A stretch of DNA of 64,000 nt from Streptomyces sp. SAJ15 (GCF_007595705.1 NZ_NISY01000006.1:248001-312000), one strand, 5' to 3'. Shown: positions 42,698-52,590, counted from the stretch's first letter. Program-made: numbers and translations. Notes: a model not told the origin generated them from the letters alone.

Positions 42698-44068
42698 TTA
42701 GGCCCAGCAGCCGTTCACCGTCGCCGCGAGGCCGTCCAGTGCGTCCTTGGTGGCGGCCGGAGCGGCGGAGGCGTCGTTCTCCACGAAGGCGAACACCTTC
42801 AACCGGCCGTCCTTGCCCTGCGTCACGCCGCTGAGGGATATGGCGCCGCTGAGCGTGCCGGTCTTGGCTCTGACCTTGCCCACGGCACACGTGGAGTGAG
42901 GATCGTCGAAGCGGCCCCACTCCGGGCCGAGGGTGCTGCCGGCCTCCCCGGAGACGGGAAGTCCGTCGAGGACGGGCTGGAGGGTCTGCGGGTGATCCTG
43001 CGTCAGATCCAACACGGCGGCGAGGGTCGCGGCCGGGATGCGGTCACTGCGGGACAGACCGCTGCCGTCGTACAGCTTGACGTTGGTCAGCGGTACTCCG
43101 TAGTCCCTGAGCACCTGCCGCACGGCCGCCGTGCCGCCCTCGAAGGTCGCGGGCCGGCCCGTGCCGAGGGCGGTCATCCGGAGCAGGGTCTCGGCGATGT
43201 TGTTGTCGCTGAGCTTGAGCATCTTCCGGACGGACTCCGACAACTTCGGGGAGCGGTGCTGGGCCACCGACACGTCGGAGGCGCCGGCCCGGCCGCGGGT
43301 GACATCGCCGTTGACGACGACACCGGCGGCGGCGAGCTGCTTGGCGAAGGTCTTCCCGGCGTCGACCGAGGTATCCAGCACGCTGCGCCCGTCGACGACC
43401 AGCGCCCGCACGGGGGCGACTTCCCCAGGGTAGTAGTCCCCCCTCCAGCCCTTTGCCTGTGTCGGCTCGGGGAAGAGGCTGTCGTCGACGCGGACCTTCA
43501 CGAAGCCGACGCCCTGGGACTTCAGCTTGGCCGCGGAGGTCTGGGCGAGCCTGGTCAGATCGGCCGTGGTCAGGAGCCGGTCGCCGCCGCCGACGAGGGT
43601 GAGTGTGCCATCGCGGTAGGTGACCTTGGTGGTGAAGCGGTGGTCCGGGCCCAGCACGGACAGGGCGGCGGTGGCGGTCAACAACTTGGTGTTGGAAGCG
43701 GGCATGAGGGCCGTTGAGGCATCGTGCCCCCAGACCACCCTGTCGGAGTTCGCGTCCAGAACGACGCCGCTGAGGTGCGGGCCCAGACGTGGGTCGTTCA
43801 TCCGGGTGTTGAGGTTCGCGGCCATCCTCCCGTCGGAGCCGGAGCCCGCGCTCTTGTCCGCGACGGAGTTGACGGGTCTGGCGGTGGTGCCCTTGTCGGC
43901 CGCGAAGGCCGATGTGCCGGAGAACATCGCCACTGCCATGGGGGTGGCGACGACCGCGGCGCGGGCACGGCGGCTGGCCACCCGCGTCTGCTTGGGCTTG
44001 CGGTGCCGACCGCCGGAGGCAGGCACCGGGGCAGCGGATTCCCTCTGCATGTAGATCTCTTGCTCCAT
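42698..44068 (-). CDS. dacB: D-alanyl-D-alanine carboxypeptidase/endopeptidase (PBP4 type)
   Basis: A 456-residue peptidase of family S13. After a basic N-terminus comes a hydrophobic signal (AAVVATPMAVAMFSGTSAFA). Active-site motifs are in order: SNTK (Ser125, SxxK), SDN in LKLSDNNIAETLLRM (SxN), and KTG in VRAKTGTLSGAISLSG. The inserted domain between SxxK and SxN (GDYYPGEVAPVRALVVDGRSV) is typical of class C PBP4. It cleaves D-Ala or peptide cross-links in the wall. Start ATG 44068 or 44050; both are reasonable. The gene stands alone. Confidence 0.93.
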   Translation of the reverse strand: MEQEIYMQRESAAPVPASGGRHRKPKQTRVASRRARAAVVATPMAVAMFSGTSAFAADKGTTARPVNSVADKSAGSGSDGRMAANLNTRMNDPRLGPHLSGVVLDANSDRVVWGHDASTALMPASNTKLLTATAALSVLGPDHRFTTKVTYRDGTLTLVGGGDRLLTTADLTRLAQTSAAKLKSQGVGFVKVRVDDSLFPEPTQAKGWRGDYYPGEVAPVRALVVDGRSVLDTSVDAGKTFAKQLAAAGVVVNGDVTRGRAGASDVSVAQHRSPKLSESVRKMLKLSDNNIAETLLRMTALGTGRPATFEGGTAAVRQVLRDYGVPLTNVKLYDGSGLSRSDRIPAATLAAVLDLTQDHPQTLQPVLDGLPVSGEAGSTLGPEWGRFDDPHSTCAVGKVRAKTGTLSGAISLSGVTQGKDGRLKVFAFVENDASAAPAATKDALDGLAATVNGCWA

Positions 44069-44531
44069 TGCGTCGACGATCTCGCTCGTTCACTCATTAC
44101 ACGCCTGAGCGGACCGGTCTGTGACAACTTTCTTTTCCGCCCTGCGGATCCGGGGCCAGCCGGGTCGGCAAAGGGGTCCGGAGCCGGCACGGATCCGGGC
44201 CGGTCGGCCGGCATCCGGTGTGCGGCTCAGCGCGCCGTCGCGGTGCCGGTCACCCGCGTCCCCGTCCGCGCGGCGGGGAGCAGCACCCACCCCGCGCCCC
44301 CGGCTGAGGCGCACCACCGCGCCGGTCGTCCCCTCGACGGGATTCAGCCCCAAGGACGTCGGACCGCAGAGGCAGCATCGCGTTCGTCGAAGTCGCCGGA
44401 CTCACCCGCTCTGACAGGGCGGCACCCGGGAATCCCAGGACAAGAGCAACTCGGCACGCGTGCATCCTCCGTGGGCCGTTCATACTGGATCTCTGAACAC
44501 TGGGTGGGTCGGTCTGGAGGGTTGGGGACAG
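44069..44531. other. Divergent promoter region without a gene
   Basis: The stretch between the D,D-peptidase and the kinase holds no recognisable coding sequence. It should contain both promoters, but I found no clear -10/-35 pair or long inverted repeat. Confidence 0.4.
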
Positions 44532-45793
44532 GTGGACCGGTTCGGTCACTACGCCTTGGTGCGCAAGCTCGGCGAAGGCGGCATGGGCACGGTGTATCTG
44601 GCGCACTCGCGGGGCGGCCGGGCGGTCGCGATCAAGGTCGCCAGGCCCGAGTTGGCGTCCCAGCCCCTCTTTCGGGAACGGTTCCGCGCCGAGGTCGAGG
44701 CCGCGCGCAAGGTCGGCGGCTTCCACACCGCCCCGGTCGTCGACGCCGACCCGGACGCCGAGGTGCCCTGGCTGGCCACCGCCTACATCCTCGGCCCCAC
44801 CCTCTCCCAGCTCATCGCCGACCAGGGCCCGATGGGAACGCGGCAACTGCGCCGCCTCGGCGCCGCGCTCGCCGAGGCCCTGCAAGCCGTCCACGGCTGC
44901 GGCCTCGTCCACCGCGACCTCAAACCCGGCAACATCATCATGGCCGAGGACGGCCCCCGCGTCCTGGACTTCGGCATCGCCCGCGCCCTGGAGACCGCCG
45001 GCCTCACCCTCACCGGCACCGCCTTCGGCACCCCTGGCTTCCTCGCCCCCGAACAAGCCGAAGGCCACCCCGTGGGACCCGCCGCCGACGTGTTCGCTCT
45101 CGGCGCCGTCCTCGTCGCCGCCGCCGGCGGCAGCGCCTTCGGCGGCGGAACCCCCGTCTCCCTGATGTACCGCTCCGTGCACCACCCGTCAGACCTCACC
45201 GCGGTCCCCGCACCGCTACGCGGCATCCTGGCCGCCTGCCTGGAGAAGACACCGGAGCACAGGCCCAGCACGACGCAACTGCTGACGTGGCTCCCGACCG
45301 AGGACCCTCGCGAGGCGGACTACCCGTCCGCATCCGCGGGGGCGGCGAACACCACACCGGCTCCGTCAGGCGCGGCGGGAGCCGCCGCGCGCTACTCCCC
45401 GACCATTGCCGCCCCGTCCATACCGCCCCGCCCGCGTACGCCCCGACCATCACGGCAGCCGCTCCACCGACGCCGCCCGTGCCGCTACCAGGTGGTGAAG
45501 GCCAGGTGCCGGAGCCGGAGTTCCTCGCCACGGACCGAAGGAACGCCGTCCTCACCGACCGTGACGGTCTCATCTTCAAGAACCGCGGCCAGACCACGGA
45601 ATACCCTTGGCAGGCACTCTCCTACCTCGAGTACACGGCGGAAGACGCACGGAAGCCCAAGCTCACGGTGAGCGTACTGCTGACCGACGACAGCGCCCGC
45701 ATCTGCACCGTGACCGCGCAGAACAGGGACGAGCTGGGCCAGTGGATCGCCCAGCTCGACGCCGTGCTCCGATGGTTCGCCCCCGAACTCTGA
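44532..45793 (+). pseudogene. Ser/Thr protein kinase interrupted by a frameshift
   Basis: From GTG 44532 a Hanks kinase domain is intact: LGEGGMGTVYLA, Lys35, HRDLKPGN (127-134), DFG (146-148), and TPGFLAPEQAEGHPVGPAADVFALGAVL. After a Ser/Ala/Pro linker (YSPTIAA) the frame is lost at about 45411-45415, where adding one base to a C-run restores a continuous reading: RPVHTAPPAYAPTITAA, then EPEFLATDRRNAVLTDRDGLIFKNRG and the C-terminal AQNRDELGQWIAQLDAVLRWFAPEL. That last 90-residue region looks like a PH-like or DUF-type sensor domain. The whole would be about 420 residues. The frameshift may be a sequencing error; otherwise the kinase would end with a scrambled tail near 45671 but could remain active. 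Confidence 0.75.
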
Positions 45794-46294
45794 CCACCAC
45801 GGCATGCACAACATCCGTGGCACGCGCGTAATAGGCACTGAGCTCAACGACATGACCGGCACTCTCGAACACACGTGTTTGAGACGGAGTGAAATCCGCA
45901 GGACAGAGCGACGCGCGGAGGGTGCAGGGGAGGCGCAGGGTCCGCCTTCGGCATACGACACCGTGCCGGCTTCGGGATGTACGGCACCGCGCCCGCCATG
46001 GGCCGTACGGCACCGTGCCCGCTTCGGGACGCGCGGCAACGTGCTCGAGCACCCGTTCGGCCGGGGCCCTGCCGGTCGGCGACGGAACCCACTCATCTCC
46101 TCCTCGCTGTGGTGGCGTCGGGTAGGGGCCGCTCCGATGCGGTGAGTAATACGGCGTCGACGTAGGTGACGCCATCGCTGGCAGCCGTCAGCGTCAAGCG
46201 ATCTGCAGTTTGAGTCACGTCGCCCAGCTCTTCATTACTTAGGGCTCGTAACACGATCTTGTAGGTGTGGTGCAGCCGTGCTTAGCCTTGCGCT
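45794..46294. other. Intergenic stretch with a short direct repeat
   Basis: No gene is seen. Related blocks of about 24 bases (CACCGTGCCGGCTTCGGGA and CACCGTGCCCGCTTCGGGA) recur some 50 bases apart around 45959-46036. The right end (46180-46290) is less GC-rich than its surroundings. Confidence 0.45.
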
Positions 46295-46702
46295 ATGGCG
46301 AATGGGATCGAGCGCGTGGAAGACGGGTGGGACGTCCGCTCGATGCGCGGGGTGGGCGTCAGTGAGGTAACTGTCGGCAGCATGATGCGGCTGCACGTCG
46401 GCTCGGATGGGATCGAAGTGCACAGCCCGGCCGAGCTGATGGCAGGTGGCAAGCCCTACCACGTGCATGCCCTTTCGCGGATCAATCTGGGCAAGGTGCC
46501 GCAGCTCCTTGACCAGGTAGTCGGCGCGGTCCATGCCGCCGATTCAGGTGTGCTGAAGGTGCGGTTTGCCAGTGGGTGGCAACTGACCGTTCCGGTTGTG
46601 TCCGATGCCTTTGGCTGGAGCGTTGCTGTCCGGGGCCGGTACTTCATCAGGTCCGAACCGGGTGGCGGCGTGAGGACTTCTGATCGACGAAGAGCGAGTT
46701 GA
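46295..46702 (+). CDS. Small conserved protein, possibly DUF6188-like
   Basis: A 135-residue soluble protein: VGVSEVTVGSMMRLHVGSDGIEVHSPAELMAGG, then GVLKVRFASGWQLTVPVVSDAFGWSVAVRG. The pattern of a short beta-rich domain, in which a sugar- or ligand-binding-like strand pair precedes WxV, resembles small Streptomyces DUF6188-type proteins, but I am not certain. No ribosome site is visible. It lies upstream of another small conserved protein on the same strand. Confidence 0.65.
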   Translation: MANGIERVEDGWDVRSMRGVGVSEVTVGSMMRLHVGSDGIEVHSPAELMAGGKPYHVHALSRINLGKVPQLLDQVVGAVHAADSGVLKVRFASGWQLTVPVVSDAFGWSVAVRGRYFIRSEPGGGVRTSDRRRAS

Positions 46703-46886
46703 GCGGGTCCAGATCCTCTGGCCTGTACGGGGCGCCGCGGAACTGATCGGCACAGCCCCCCTTCCCGGACCTCGAGAACGCCTCTCGGTGACTTCGGAGA
46801 GCGGTCCATGAGGCCAGCGGTGTGGAATGTCGGTGAGAAGGACCAGCGGCGCGGTGGCGTGGGAACTGCGATGACGGTCCCATTGC

Positions 46887-47354
46887 ATGCCTCGTATGGT
46901 TCGAGGCGTGAGTGTGTTCGAGTTTTCTGCTGAGCGGCCCGAGCTCGTTGTCCGTAGCCCCGGGGCGTCGTCAACTTACATAAGGCTCTTCGACTGGGCA
47001 CGGGTGGACGAGTACGAGGTCGCTTTCGCGGTGGAGGCCGTGGCGGACGGGCTGCGCGCATGTCTTGACTCGGTGGAGGTCTCGGTATGGGACGGTGTGG
47101 GAGACCTGGCTGACTTTCTGGACGGCCTGGCGCGTGACTTCCGAGGTTGGGAAGGAAAAAGGACCTGGACGAACAACCGGCTGGTCCTGACGGCGGCCTT
47201 CCAAGCCGGCGGCCACGTCCGACTCAGCTGGACTCTTCGCTTTGGAATCTTCGCGGAGGATTCGTGGGAGTGCGCACTGACTACGACGCTCGAGGCGGGC
47301 GAGCAGATGTCGGGGCTCGCCGCTGACGTGCGGAGCTTCCTTCATCAGGGATAG
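46887..47354 (+). CDS. DUF6228 family protein
   Basis: A protein of up to 155 residues. The core FLDGLARDFRGWEGKRTWTNNRLVLTAAF, GGHVRLSWTLRFGIFAEDSWECALTTTLEAGEQMSGLA is characteristic of the actinobacterial DUF6228 family. Function unknown; such proteins are often orphan and may be immunity or stress factors. The start is uncertain (ATG 46887, ATG 46896 or GTG 46908) because none has a clear Shine-Dalgarno sequence. Confidence 0.8.
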   Translation: MPRMVRGVSVFEFSAERPELVVRSPGASSTYIRLFDWARVDEYEVAFAVEAVADGLRACLDSVEVSVWDGVGDLADFLDGLARDFRGWEGKRTWTNNRLVLTAAFQAGGHVRLSWTLRFGIFAEDSWECALTTTLEAGEQMSGLAADVRSFLHQG

Positions 47355-47773
47355 GCCGGTCGTGCGCGGAAGCCGGAGCGGGTCGTCCCTGGGCTCGCTT
47401 GGTGGACCCGTTGTGGAGTCAGGTGGTCACCTGCAGATATTCGGTGCGGCTGCGGCTGCCGGTGCCGGCGCGAGTGGCGGCGAGGCGGTAGCAGTCGGTG
47501 CCGGTCTCGATGACGTCGACGCCGAAGGCGACAGCCCCCGGTCGCCGTCACGGCGCATCTCCCGCACGACTGGCAGGTCGGGCAGTCGCTCGTAGGCGCC
47601 GACGCGGCCGAGCCGCCATCGGCGTCCGGGCGCATACGGGTGGCCGCGCCCCGGAAGCTCGTTCCGAGGCCGTCGAGAGGGGCGCCCTTTCCGACTCGCC
47701 CGTGATCGACCATGCTGCCCGTGCGGCGCACGGCAGGGCGCTGACCCGGTAACGCGGCGTGGAGGGCATCGTC
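47355..47773. other. Intergenic stretch with a possible eroded coding piece on the minus strand
   Basis: The minus strand reads RVGAYERLPDLPVVREMRRDGD and, after a frame change near 47535, FGVDVIETGTDCYRLAATRAGTG and YLQVTT with a stop near 47425. The composition is coding-like, but I do not recognise the protein. Confidence 0.3.
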
Positions 47774-48958
47774 ATGACGACCGACGCGAAGAGCAAGGCG
47801 CTGATCGAACGGGCCGCCGAGCTCGTCGGGCTGCTGCGCCGCAACGCCGGCCGCACGGAGGAGGACCGGCGGGTCGCCGAGGAGAACATCGAAGCCCTCG
47901 CCGACGCCGGGCTGTTCGTCATCACGGTCCCCGAGCGGCTCGGCGGCCACCAGGCGAGCGTCCGTACGCTCCTGGAGGTGGCCGCGGAACTCGGCCGCGG
48001 CTGCGGTTCCACCGCTTGGACCACCGCTCTGATCAATGTCTGTGGCTGGATGATCGGCCTCTACCCGGAACGCGCGCAGCGGGAGGTGTACGGGGAGGAC
48101 CCCGGCGCCCGTGCCTGTTCCGTCCTGACCCCGGGCGGAACGAGCAGGGCGGCAGGCGCGGGACAGGTCATCACCGGGCGGTGGCCCTTCGCGTCCGGCT
48201 GTCTGCACGCGCGGTGGGCGCTCCTCGGCACGCCGGTCACCGGCGCGGACGGCGAGCAGATGGACCGAGGCGTGGCCTTGGTACCGATGGACGAGCTGAC
48301 GGTCGAGGACACCTGGCACACCGCCGGGATGCGCGGCACCGGCAGCCACACCCTCCTTGCCGAGGACGTGTTCGTGCCCGCCCACCGCGTCCTTTCGCTG
48401 ACCGGCGCGCTGCGCGGCGAGTACCCCACCGAGTTCACGGACGAGGCCCTGTACCGCGCGGCGTTCGTACCCCTGCTCTCCTCGGTGCTCGTAGGCCCCC
48501 AACTGGGCCTGGCCCGCGGCGGCCTGGAGCTGGTGATGGCGTCGCTCGCGCAGGGGCGCCCCATGTCACACACCTTCTACGAGCAGGCGCGCGAGGCGTC
48601 CTCCACCCAGATGCAGGTCGCCGAGGCCGCCCAGCTGATCGACACCGCCGCGCTGCACCTGATGCGCGCGGCGGACGACATCGACGGCTGGGCGGCGAGC
48701 GGCCGGAACATGCCACTGCGCGACCGGGCCCGCGTGCGCATGGACACCGCCACGGTCGCCCGCCGCTCGCGGGAGGCGCGGGACATCCTGCTGAACGTCC
48801 ACGGCGCTGGGAGCTTCGCCGAGGCCAACCCCTTGCAGCGCGTCTGGCGCGACCAGGAGACCGCCAGCCGGCACGCCATGACCAACCCCGCCGTCGCGAG
48901 CGAGCTGTACGGCCGGGCCCTGCTCGGCATCCAGGAACAGATCAGCCCGCTGATCTGA
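47774..48958 (+). CDS. Acyl-CoA dehydrogenase-like flavoprotein (group D monooxygenase type)
   Basis: A 394-residue protein of the acyl-CoA dehydrogenase fold. It opens with the helical domain ERAAELVGLLRRNAGRTEEDRRVAEENIEALADAGLFVITVPERLGGH, continues with the beta-domain ITGRWPFASGCLHARWALLG and VEDTWHTAGMRGTGSHTLLAEDVFVPAHRV, and ends with the C-terminal helix bundle with AAQLIDTAALHLMRAADDI. The GRWPFASG and DTWxTxGMRGTGSH segments are typical of two-component flavin-dependent monooxygenases (HpaB/HsaA-like) rather than true acyl-CoA dehydrogenases. It would need a flavin reductase from elsewhere; none is adjacent. ATG at 47774 has GGAGGG upstream. Confidence 0.9.
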   Translation: MTTDAKSKALIERAAELVGLLRRNAGRTEEDRRVAEENIEALADAGLFVITVPERLGGHQASVRTLLEVAAELGRGCGSTAWTTALINVCGWMIGLYPERAQREVYGEDPGARACSVLTPGGTSRAAGAGQVITGRWPFASGCLHARWALLGTPVTGADGEQMDRGVALVPMDELTVEDTWHTAGMRGTGSHTLLAEDVFVPAHRVLSLTGALRGEYPTEFTDEALYRAAFVPLLSSVLVGPQLGLARGGLELVMASLAQGRPMSHTFYEQAREASSTQMQVAEAAQLIDTAALHLMRAADDIDGWAASGRNMPLRDRARVRMDTATVARRSREARDILLNVHGAGSFAEANPLQRVWRDQETASRHAMTNPAVASELYGRALLGIQEQISPLI

Positions 48959-49067
48959 GCCCCGGGACGGCGGTGCCCGTCGCCGTACGACAGCCGGAGC
49001 CACATCGGCAGGCACACCGGGGCTGCCTGGACTTCTTCCTCACCGACACCCATTAGGCGCTACGCGA

Positions 49068-49139
49068 ATGACGGAGAACGTCATGACCCAGACCATCGCC
49101 CAGGACGGCCTCGACGGGGTCTTCTGGTTCGAGTCCTGA
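49068..49139 (+). CDS. Possible small peptide of 23 residues
   Basis: A short frame, MTENVMTQTIAQDGLDGVFW, ending FES, with good composition, lies between the flavoprotein and the serine hydrolase. It may be the eroded start of a longer gene rather than a real small protein; there is no clear ribosome site. Confidence 0.2.
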   Translation: MTENVMTQTIAQDGLDGVFWFES

Positions 49140-49220
49140 CCTCGCCCAGGACATGAGATTGTCCAGGTCAGATTGAGTACGCGATGGGACCATACGTTCC
49201 CCGACTTCACAAGGAGAGTC

Positions 49221-50330
49221 ATGAAGTTCAGGCGGTTAAGCATCATCGCCGCGGCGTGCGGTCTCGGCCTGAGCGCCGGTCTCAGCCCGGCCACGGCTGC
49301 GGTGCCGGAAGCAGCCGTGGTTCTCAAAGCGGGCGCCGACAGAGGCGTCGCCGACGGCTACCCCGGCATCATCGGCATGGTCCGCGACGGTGCCCAGACC
49401 CAGTACATACAGGCGGGCGTGGGCGACCGCGGCACCCGGGTGCCCGCGGATCCCAAGGCGAAGTTCCGCATCGGCAGTAACAGCAAGTCCTTCACAGCCG
49501 CCACCGTCCTCCTGTTGGAGGCCGACGGCCTACTCTCCCTCGATGACACAGTGGCCAAGTGGCTGCCCAACGCCGTCAACGCCAACGGTCACGACGGTTC
49601 GAAGATCACCATCCGGCAACTGCTCAACCAGACGTCGAATCTGCCGGACTACACGATGAACATCGACGGCTACACCGTCAACCGCAACTGGACGCCGCAA
49701 CAACTGGTCGACGGTGCCCTCCGGAAGCGTCCGCCGAACGCCCAGCCGGGCGAGAAATGGGAGTACGCCAACACCAACTACATTCTGGCCGGCATGATCA
49801 TCAAGGCCGTGACCGGTAACGAGCCCGCAGTCGAGATGAAGACCCGGATCTTCGACCGACTCGGCCTGAAAGACACCAGCCTGCCCACCACGGACAACAA
49901 TCTCTACGGCAACTACCTGCGCGGCTACTACCTGGCCGGCCCCTTCATCCTGGACATGACCGTCACCAGCGTCCAGGCCACCCAGACCGCCGGCGCCATC
50001 GTCTCCACTCTCGACGACCTGGCCGCCTTCGAACGCGCCCTCGTGGGCGGCACCCTGCTGCCACCCGCCCAGCAGACAGAGCTCAAGACCACCGTTCCCA
50101 CCGGTACGGGCGCCGACTACGGCCTGGGTATCATGCGCATCGACACCCCCTGCGGCCGCCCCGCCTGGTACCACAACGGCGCTGTCCCCGGATACTTCAG
50201 CTTCCACATCACCAGCGACAACGGTGCCAAGCAGGTGGTCGAAGCCAACAACGAGAACCACCTCATCCAAGGCACTCCCGGCCAAGCCCACACCCAGGAA
50301 GCTGCTCTCAACGCCTTCTGCGCCCTCTGA
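49221..50330 (+). CDS. Secreted serine hydrolase (beta-lactamase/D,D-peptidase family S12)
   Basis: A 369-residue protein with a signal peptide (FRRLSIIAAACGLGLSAGLSPATAA). Motifs are SxxK as SNSK (Ser86-Lys89) and YxN as YANTN (Tyr182), with the third, HxG-type motif as YHNGAVPGYFS. This is the pattern of Streptomyces R61-like carboxypeptidases and alkaline D-peptidases. ATG at 49221 has AAGGAGAG at ideal distance. It probably acts on peptidoglycan or D-amino-acid peptides outside the cell. A strong terminator lies downstream at 50576-50616. Confidence 0.92.
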   Translation: MKFRRLSIIAAACGLGLSAGLSPATAAVPEAAVVLKAGADRGVADGYPGIIGMVRDGAQTQYIQAGVGDRGTRVPADPKAKFRIGSNSKSFTAATVLLLEADGLLSLDDTVAKWLPNAVNANGHDGSKITIRQLLNQTSNLPDYTMNIDGYTVNRNWTPQQLVDGALRKRPPNAQPGEKWEYANTNYILAGMIIKAVTGNEPAVEMKTRIFDRLGLKDTSLPTTDNNLYGNYLRGYYLAGPFILDMTVTSVQATQTAGAIVSTLDDLAAFERALVGGTLLPPAQQTELKTTVPTGTGADYGLGIMRIDTPCGRPAWYHNGAVPGYFSFHITSDNGAKQVVEANNENHLIQGTPGQAHTQEAALNAFCAL

Positions 50331-50575
50331 GGAGTGGGGGCTGGTCCTCGACGCTCTGCCTTCGATCTCGGCGTCCGCCTGACAGATGGCTGGGGTCGCG
50401 CCGACACCGGGCAGCCTGTCCTTGCGTGCCGGGCGGGTTCATACGAGCCGGCTGCGGTAGCGGTGAGACCGTCGGGATCGGGTCGGGTACCTCAAGGTAT
50501 ACGCCGCCGGGTCGCGGGTATGTTGCTTCGCCGTCTGGTCCGTTCAGCGTCTGGTCGGTTGTGGTGGGAACGGCG

Positions 50576-50616
50576 AAAGGCCGTCCGTCCCGTGTGTGGC
50601 GGGCCGGGCGGCCTTT
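50576..50616. terminator. Strong convergent terminator
   Basis: A 17-bp stem, AAAGGCCGTCCGTCCCG against CGGGCCGGGCGGCCTTT, with one wobble pair and one mismatch and a 7-nt loop, lies between the convergent serine hydrolase and MFS genes. Confidence 0.85.
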
Positions 50617-50676
50617 CTCGGGGTGTGTGACGGGGTGATGGTCTCTGTTGCCGTCGTGGCACCTCGTCGGCTGGGC

Positions 50677-51900
50677 TCATGTCCCCAGGGTCAGCAGGGC
50701 CGCGAGGGCCGGTCCGAAGGCGCCGCCCAGTTGGTAGGCGAGGTTGAAGAGGCCGATGGTGGTGGGGCGGTCGGGGGCGGGAGTGGCCTGTGCGGCGGAG
50801 GTCGCGAGGACTCCGTTGCCGGCCGTCGTGGCGAAGACCGCGAGGGAGGCGGCGAGGAGGAGCAGGGGGGCCCACGGGGTGAGCAGGGTGGTGAGAGGGG
50901 CCAGGGCGCCGACGACGAGGAGGATCGTGATGACCCGGGGGCGGTTCATCCGGGCGGACGCGGCCGCGAGGAGCCAAGAGAGCAGGGAGCCGACGAGCAG
51001 GGCGACCATCTGGCCCGTGCCGATGGCCGGGGTCGACCAGTCGGTGCGGTCGCGAAGCAGCTGGGGGATCGTGAACAGCAGGGTGAAGTACGAGGTCGAC
51101 AAGGCCATCGCGAGCAGGGCGGAGACCGCGAACACCGGGCTGCGGAGCACCGCGAGGGGCGCGAAGCCGTGGGGGACCGCGCGGACGTGGAAGCCGAGGA
51201 GTACGGCTCCCAGGAGCGCGGCGGGCAGGGCCGCCAGCGGGTAGCGGGGCAGGAACACCAGCGCGGTCGCGGTCAGGACGAGCAGCAGGGCGCCGCGGGC
51301 GTCGAAGGGCGTTCGCGTCGTGGGGGCCGCGGTGTCCGCCCCGCGCAGTACCGCGGGGACGGCCAGCAGTCCGAGCGCGGACACGGAGAGCGAGAGACGC
51401 CAGGAGACGGTCTCGGCGATGAGCGAGCCGAGCAGCGGACCGACCGCGCCCAGGACTCCGAAGCCGGCCGTGATGACGCCCATCCGTCGGGCCGAGCCGG
51501 CCAGGCTCATCGCCACGGTCACCAGGCCCGCGCCGCCCACGGCCTGGGCCGCACGGCCGCCCATCACGAGCGGCAGCCAGGGTGAGAAGGCCACCAGCAC
51601 CGTGCCCGCCACGACGGCCGCGGCGCTCGTGCGCAGGGCGGTGCGCAGGCCGCGGCGGCGAAGCACGTTCGCCATCAGCGGGGTGCCGACGGCCATCGCC
51701 CAGGCGAAGGCGGTGACGATCCAGGTGACCGTGGCGGTACGGACGTTCAGCGCGGCCGCCATGTCCGGGAGGATCAGCACCGGGCTGTTGGCGCTCAGGG
51801 CGACCGGCGTGGCCAGCAGCGCGAGCCACAGGACCGGAGGCGCGGACGCCACCGGGGAAGGGGTCGTCGTAGCGGCCTTCGTACGGGTGAGCAGGGACAT
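50677..51900 (-). CDS. MFS transporter (DHA-type drug exporter)
   Basis: A 407-residue protein with 12 hydrophobic helices: LWLALLATPVALSANSPVLILPDMAAALNV (helix 1 with the LPDMAA-type start of DHA exporters), WIVTAFAWAMAVGTPLMANVLRRRGLR (loop 2-3), GGRAAQAVGGAGLVTVAMSL and LGAVGPLLGSLIAETVSWRLSL (motif C). ATG at 51900 is preferred because GGAGA lies just upstream; ATG at 51918 is in frame. It is co-directional with the nitroreductase at 51968-52558, 67 bases upstream of it on the minus strand, so both are probably in one operon controlled by the MarR gene at 52686. Confidence 0.9.
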   Translation of the reverse strand: MSLLTRTKAATTTPSPVASAPPVLWLALLATPVALSANSPVLILPDMAAALNVRTATVTWIVTAFAWAMAVGTPLMANVLRRRGLRTALRTSAAAVVAGTVLVAFSPWLPLVMGGRAAQAVGGAGLVTVAMSLAGSARRMGVITAGFGVLGAVGPLLGSLIAETVSWRLSLSVSALGLLAVPAVLRGADTAAPTTRTPFDARGALLLVLTATALVFLPRYPLAALPAALLGAVLLGFHVRAVPHGFAPLAVLRSPVFAVSALLAMALSTSYFTLLFTIPQLLRDRTDWSTPAIGTGQMVALLVGSLLSWLLAAASARMNRPRVITILLVVGALAPLTTLLTPWAPLLLLAASLAVFATTAGNGVLATSAAQATPAPDRPTTIGLFNLAYQLGGAFGPALAALLTLGT

Positions 51901-51967
51901 GGCGGTCTCCATCGGCACGGGAGCAGGAGCAGGGGCGGGAGCAGGAGTCGGGGGAAGGGGGGAAGGT

Positions 51968-52558
51968 TCAGACGGTGGTGACGACGTCCTCGTAAGCGAG
52001 GCGCGGGGCGCGCGGGTACCACGCGTTCTCGCCCGGCTTGCCGATGTTGACGACCATCAGCGGGGTGTGGTCGTCGTCCAGGAACTCCTTCTGGAGGCCG
52101 GCGTGGTCGAAGCCGGTCATCGGGCCCGCGGCCAGGCCCGCGGCGCGCACGCCGAGGAGGAAGTACGCGGCCTGGAGCGCGCCGTTGAGCAGCGCGGTCT
52201 TCTCGCGCACCGTGCGCTCGGCGAAGACCGTCTCTCCGGCCTGCGGGAAGTGCGGGAGCAGCGAGGGGAGTTCTTCGTGGAACTCGTTGTCGGTGGCGAG
52301 GATCGCGACGAGCGGCGCCGCCCCCGTCTTGGCCCGGTTCCCTTCGTCCATCAGTGCCGCCAGCCGCCGCCGGGCCTCGGGGGACCGTACGAGGACCACT
52401 CGCAGGGGGTTGGTGTTGTAGGCGGTGGGGGCGTGCTTGACGAGGTCGTGGACGGCGCGCACCTGCTCCTCGGTCACCGGCTCGTGGGTGAAGGTGCTGG
52501 CGGTGCGGGCCTCGCGGAAGAGGAGGTCCTGGGCGGTGGGGTCGAGTACGAGGCTCAT
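51968..52558 (-). CDS. Nitroreductase family protein (malonic semialdehyde reductase-like)
   Basis: A 196-residue FMN-dependent reductase: DLLFREARTASTFTHEPVTEEQVRAVHDLVKHAPTAYNTNPLRVVLVRS is the FMN phosphate- and ring-binding start of RutE/HadB-type nitroreductases, and LGVRAAGLAAGPMTGFDHAGLQKEF is the second FMN-binding element. RutE members reduce malonic semialdehyde; others reduce nitro compounds or quinones. ATG at 52558 has a GGAG site 10 bases upstream. First gene of a leftward operon with the MFS exporter; divergent from a MarR gene. Confidence 0.92.
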   Translation of the reverse strand: MSLVLDPTAQDLLFREARTASTFTHEPVTEEQVRAVHDLVKHAPTAYNTNPLRVVLVRSPEARRRLAALMDEGNRAKTGAAPLVAILATDNEFHEELPSLLPHFPQAGETVFAERTVREKTALLNGALQAAYFLLGVRAAGLAAGPMTGFDHAGLQKEFLDDDHTPLMVVNIGKPGENAWYPRAPRLAYEDVVTTV

Positions 52559-52590
52559 GGTGTGACGACTCCAGTCCTTCAGCATTAACA

